From Salinivenus iranica (GTDB lineage: Bacteria; Bacteroidota; Rhodothermia; Rhodothermales; Salinibacteraceae): a DNA stretch of 36,491 nucleotides. Numbering within the stretch: the first letter of the stretch is position 1; each line of letters starts with the position of its first letter. The stretch is taken from the NCBI GenBank assembly GCA_002894665.1, contig NCRB01000030.1:1-36491 (forward strand), read 5' to 3'. Made by a program: the position numbers and the translations under genes. The notes under the pieces were generated by a model. It had not been told where the DNA came from and ran no database searches. It saw only the letters and a program-made list of their open reading frames with translations. Below are positions 33,934-36,491 of the stretch, piece after piece.

Positions 33934-34422
33934 ATGTCGACGGTACGCAACACGTCGCCGCTGCTCAACCTCGCGATTATCGGCAGACTGGAGCAGGTCC
34001 GATCTCAGTTCGGACGCGTGTCCGTTCCCCCAGCTGTAGTAGAGGAGTTTCACCTTGGGGAGAATCGTCCTGGCTCCGCTCCACTCCGTCGGGCCGTCGA
34101 AGAGGAATGGATTGTCACAGAGGGCCCTTCTGACGACGCCCTTATTTGCACGCTTCGGCAAGACCTTGATGAGGGAGAATCCGAAGCAATTGCGCTTGCG
34201 GTGGAGCAAAAGGCCGACCGCGTCCTACTCGACGAACGGGAAGGGCGCCGCAATGCTCGGAATGTGGGTCTACACGTGACCGGTGCACTGGGAATTCTCC
34301 TCCGAGCAGATGAGGAGGGGGAACTCAGTTCGCTTTCTCGTGCTATCGACCAGCTGGAGGAAGAGGCAGGATTCTGGATTGGGCCCGATCTTCGGGAGCA
34401 AATCCTCAGAAAGACCGATTAG
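33934..34422 (+). CDS. DUF3368 PIN-like toxin
   Basis: A 162-residue PIN-like protein. It starts VRNTSPLLNLAIIGRLEQV (about 4-22, with Asn/Ser/Pro in place of the usual first Asp), has VSVPPAVVEEF (about 29), LDEGESEAIALAVEQKADRV (about 78-97), LLDEREGRRNARNVGLHV (about 98-115) and GALGILLRADEEGEL (about 117-131). The acidic residues at the E-G-E-S-E and L-D-E positions fit a metal-dependent nuclease site. These proteins pair with UPF0175 antitoxins and are thought to be RNases. Its stop overlaps by a few bases with the convergent Uma2 gene. Confidence 0.8.
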   Translation: MSTVRNTSPLLNLAIIGRLEQVRSQFGRVSVPPAVVEEFHLGENRPGSAPLRRAVEEEWIVTEGPSDDALICTLRQDLDEGESEAIALAVEQKADRVLLDEREGRRNARNVGLHVTGALGILLRADEEGELSSLSRAIDQLEEEAGFWIGPDLREQILRKTD

Positions 34423-35135
34423 TTGTTCGCAAGTCGCTCCACGAACGCCCGGTGATCCTCCGTTCCGGTGGCCGCCTGCACGGCACCAAGCACCGCCGAT
34501 AGGTCCTCGCCGAGGAGCGCCTCCACGTCCAGCACGAGGCCCGGAAGGGCGCGGCTCGTGAGCCGCCCGTCTGCGCTGGGCGACAGGGGGAGATATTCCC
34601 CGCCCTCCAGCACGAACCAGTCGACCCGCTCCTCCTCGATCTGCCAGACGACGTATTCCTGCACCCCGCTCCGGCGGTAGACCTGCTTTTTGTCGTGCAG
34701 GTCGTACGCCGCTCGCTCCGTGGAGCACTCGGTCGCTCCGCTCCCAGCGGAGCTGTGGGCGATTTCCACGATCAATTCCGGCGGGCCTTCGACGTAGTCA
34801 TCGTCGCTGATGCGGGACTGGCCACCGCAGTCCTCGTCGATGCGGAGGAGGGCATCCGGTTGCGGTTCATTGTCGAGGTCAAGACGCACGGTCGCATTGT
34901 CTGCAACCTGCACGCCGGGCGTGGCAGCCGAGTAGGTGCCGAGCCACGTCATGATCTGCGCGTGTGGTTCGCCGTGAGTGGTGGCGTGAACGGGCGAGGG
35001 CATGTAGACGGTGCCTTCGATGAGCTCAGCTTTTTTGACGTGGGGCAGGGCCTCGTAGCGACGCTCGAACTCGTCGCGGGTAAGGCGGTCGCCGTTGGCC
35101 AGAACCGGGGCAGTCGGAGACGAAGGGGACGACAT
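34419..35135 (-). CDS. Uma2-family PD-(D/E)XK nuclease-like protein with an in-frame repeat insertion
   Basis: A 238-residue Uma2-type protein of the restriction-endonuclease-like fold: RLTRDEFERRYEALPHVKKA (about 17-36), ELIEGTVYMPSPV (about 37), EPQPDALLRI (about 90-99), ELIVEIAHSSA (about 120-130), DLHDKKQVYRRSGVQEYVVW (about 145-164). P-D, E-I-A and D-x-x-x-K give the catalytic pattern. Between HSSA and AYDLHDK lies about twelve extra residues (GSGATECSTERA) where the family has none. They are encoded by 34711-34752, a copy of the ACTCGGTC...TCCCAGCG repeat. ATG at 35135 is preferred over the longer frame to 35186. The cellular role is unknown; Uma2 genes are often found as multicopy families in cyanobacteria and Bacteroidota. 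Confidence 0.82.
   Translation of the reverse strand: MSSPSSPTAPVLANGDRLTRDEFERRYEALPHVKKAELIEGTVYMPSPVHATTHGEPHAQIMTWLGTYSAATPGVQVADNATVRLDLDNEPQPDALLRIDEDCGGQSRISDDDYVEGPPELIVEIAHSSAGSGATECSTERAAYDLHDKKQVYRRSGVQEYVVWQIEEERVDWFVLEGGEYLPLSPSADGRLTSRALPGLVLDVEALLGEDLSAVLGAVQAATGTEDHRAFVERLANN
34711..34752 (+). repeat. Palindromic module inserted inside the Uma2 gene
   Basis: Reads GCTCCGTGGAGCACTCGGTC (34714-34733) followed by GCTCC...GCTCCCAGCGGAGC. ACTCGGTC plus CTCCCAGCG match the loop module of array hairpins at 32150-32187 and 33169-33206 and the copies at 4006-4028 (direct) and 4541-4578 (inverted). GCTCC/GGAGC pairs twice within it. Its length is close to a multiple of three, so the reading frame is kept. 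Confidence 0.6.
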
Positions 35136-35217
35136 AAGCGGACAGCAGTTTTGTATTGAGCTGTCGTGAAGAAACGGTCGAGGCAACGCCGTGATCCGCT
35201 TCCACTCTCAGAACGGA

Positions 35218-35385
35218 GGGCGATTGCATGTTGAATTTCTCGGGGCTGAACGGGTGGCGGTTCTCCACTCAGCCGACACATGCCTGAGGGTGGGCGAAGC
35301 GTCATTTCTGAACTCGATCAGTGGAGCACGGTGAAGAGGGAACGGACCGTTCTCTTACCAGAATTTGCTTAACATGCAATCGCCC
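35218..35385. repeat. Perfect 15-base inverted repeat in the divergent gap
   Basis: GGGCGATTGCATGTT (35218-35232) is repeated inverted as AACATGCAATCGCCC (35371-35385), 138 bases apart, with weaker similarity beyond (CTCTCAGAAC / TCTCAGAAC nearby). It lies between the divergently read Uma2 gene and the nucleotidyltransferase. It may be the ends of a small mobile element or paired binding sites for one regulator. No ORF of note lies between the arms. Confidence 0.6.
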
Positions 35386-35458
35386 TGTCTCAGAACGAAC
35401 GACTGGGCGGGAGAGGCGTTTTCCATACACCGATACTGTCATCACACGTTGGCTCATC

Positions 35459-35962
35459 ATGTCCCCCGCGCAGCAAAACCGACTGAGGGCCTTATTTGCT
35501 CGGATGGACGAAGTGGAGTTGGCGTATCTCTTCGGGTCTCACGTGCGAGGCGAAACCGGGCCGATGAGCGATGTGGACCTCGCCCTTCGCGTCGACCGGG
35601 AGCGGATGACTGATGGGGTTGCCCTACAGGCCCGGTTGGCACACGAAACAGCCGGTGTACTCGGGGGAGAAGATGTGGATCTCACGCTGCTCCGGCGCGC
35701 ACCGGTTGAGTTTGCGTACCACGTAATCGCGCACGGAACGCTTCTGTACCGGCGAAGTCGGGTCGCCCAGGTAGACTACGAGGCCCATGTGCTTGGCCGC
35801 TACGGAGACTATCTCCCCGTGCTACGAGCACAACGAGATCAACTCACGACCGAAACGTCCCATGACGCCCGAGTTCAGCGGTATCGAACGGCGCTTGGAC
35901 GAACTGAACGAACGCTTAGCGCGATTGGCTCCCCTTCAGGAGAAGGAGAGAACCGCGTTTGA
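35459..35962 (+). CDS. MntA-like minimal nucleotidyltransferase (antitoxin)
   Basis: A 167-residue protein with the nucleotidyltransferase signature YLFGSHVRGETGPMSDVDLA (about 23-42, GSx10DxD) and the third acidic strand at EDVDLTLL (about 71). In MNT/HEPN systems this enzyme adds AMP units to a tyrosine of the HEPN toxin and silences it. ATG 35459 is preferred; the frame is open to 35321. The coding region overlaps the next gene by about 100 bases, and the last 35 residues are probably dispensable. The pair is close to the HEPN partner, as is normal. Confidence 0.85.
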   Translation: MSPAQQNRLRALFARMDEVELAYLFGSHVRGETGPMSDVDLALRVDRERMTDGVALQARLAHETAGVLGGEDVDLTLLRRAPVEFAYHVIAHGTLLYRRSRVAQVDYEAHVLGRYGDYLPVLRAQRDQLTTETSHDARVQRYRTALGRTERTLSAIGSPSGEGENRV

Positions 35963-36293
35963 CGAGGACCCGTATCTGCGGGACATTGTCGAGCGAAATT
36001 TAGAGGTTGCCGCGCAGTGTTGTATTGACATCTGCAACCGGATTATTGTCCTGGAAGAGGCGCCAAAGCCGCAGGACTATTACGAAGCAATCCGGAGACA
36101 GGGTGAACTCGGCGTGTTGCCGCCCGAATTCGCGCGGTCGTTGGCGCCGCTTGCTGGCTTTCGGAATATTCTAGCCCACCAGTACTTAAGGGTAGACTGG
36201 GATGAGGTCTACACCCACCTGCAGCGGATCGACGAACTGAATCGCTTTGCGCAGCACATACGCCAGTGGCTCAGGCGTCGCTCTGAGAGCTAG
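35862..36293 (+). CDS. HepT-like HEPN RNase (DUF86, toxin)
   Basis: A 143-residue helical protein of the DUF86/HepT family. The catalytic motif Rx4HxY is present as RNILAHQY (about 107-114). The N-terminal helix and YLRDIVERNLEVAAQCCIDI (about 38-57), then YYEAIRRQGELGVLP and FARSLAPLAGF, are typical. The enzyme is expected to cut RNA unless AMP-modified on the motif tyrosine by the neighbour. ATG 35862 lies inside the end of the nucleotidyltransferase gene, so the two are translationally linked. After the stop comes a 198-base tail with one hairpin repeat and no further gene. Confidence 0.87.
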   Translation: MTPEFSGIERRLDELNERLARLAPLQEKERTAFDEDPYLRDIVERNLEVAAQCCIDICNRIIVLEEAPKPQDYYEAIRRQGELGVLPPEFARSLAPLAGFRNILAHQYLRVDWDEVYTHLQRIDELNRFAQHIRQWLRRRSES

Positions 36294-36426
36294 TCGTGGA
36301 TTTATTTTACGGGCGCGGCGCTAGATGGCGCATCGCGCAATCCAGTGAACATGTGCCGGGAGGTTGGTGGAGACGTTCCGCCGTGAGGAAATCTAAGTAA
36401 CGTCAATCGACAATTTGGGGCATGCC

Positions 36427-36476
36427 GTCATTTCGACCGGAGAGCGCCGAACAGGCGCCCGGAGTGGAGAAATCTC
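36427..36476 (+). repeat. Single hairpin of the array family (ATTTC/GAAAT variant)
   Basis: GTCATTTCGA (36427-36436) and GAGAAATCTC (36467-36476) are the arms, with an inner stem GCGCC/GGCGC. This is the fifth pairing variant of the family seen at 32130-33477 and resembles GTCATTTCGA-type repeats I recall from Bacteroidota genomes. The sequence on from 36477 starts a second part of the repeat but is cut by the window end. Confidence 0.7.
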
Positions 36477-36491
36477 CACAGATCCCGCGTA

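Noticed and set aside
1-36491. tRNA or rRNA genes
   Set aside because: No cloverleaf with a GGTTCGAAT-type T-arm and no rRNA-like segment was recognised anywhere in the window.

Overview
The window looks like chromosomal DNA from a halophilic member of the Salinibacter/Rhodothermota (Bacteroidota-like) lineage. The flanks are GC-rich and the proteins are strongly acidic. There is a Wzc-type kinase with a tyrosine-rich tail, many decayed insertion sequences, and palindromic repeats whose core resembles the GTCATTTCGA-type repeats I recall from Bacteroidota genomes. The taxonomic call is an inference from style; no marker gene is present.

Layout. 1-1318: 3' end of a polysaccharide co-polymerase/tyrosine kinase, followed by a dead integrase and a palindrome-rich gap. 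2123-6896: an APS reductase, an NAD-dependent epimerase, a CapD-like 4,6-dehydratase and a UDP-sulfoquinovose synthase, which together suggest a sulfonated sugar made from locally produced sulfite. 7006-19237: a PglK-like ABC flippase and an AT-rich, probably transferred block with three glycosyltransferases, a Wzy-like polymerase and a pyruvyl transferase, broken up by a decayed IS200 element and a pile of IS3/IS256-type remnants. 19379-27759: a GC-rich block with an alpha/alpha-toroid-like protein, a formyltransferase, a heparinase-like protein, a GT4 enzyme, WecB, a WecC/WbpA-type dehydrogenase and a GT2 enzyme. 28213-32080: a frameshifted epimerase, an IS3 remnant, the initiating sugar-phosphate transferase and a GalE-like epimerase. 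32079-33480: an array of sixteen alternating hairpins. 33578-36293: UPF0175/DUF3368, Uma2 and MNT/HEPN genes (toxin-antitoxin or defence type). The window ends with one more hairpin of the array family.

How it works together. The sugar transferase at 29668 would load the first sugar on undecaprenyl phosphate. The GT2/GT4 enzymes extend the unit. The nucleotide-sugar enzymes supply sulfoquinovose, a 4-keto-6-deoxy amino sugar, ManNAcA-type uronic acids and an epimerised hexose. The ABC flippase and Wzy export and polymerise it, and Wzc controls chain length. Pyruvyl and possibly formyl groups decorate it.

The strongest unexplained signal is the palindromic repeat family. In the array at 32130-33477, plus a copy at 36427, the two arms of each hairpin vary together at two positions across five variants (16 of 17 hairpins pair fully). 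A second foldback family occurs as an inverted pair at about 4205-4400 and 27890-28115, also with compensating changes. A related module has entered the Uma2 reading frame.
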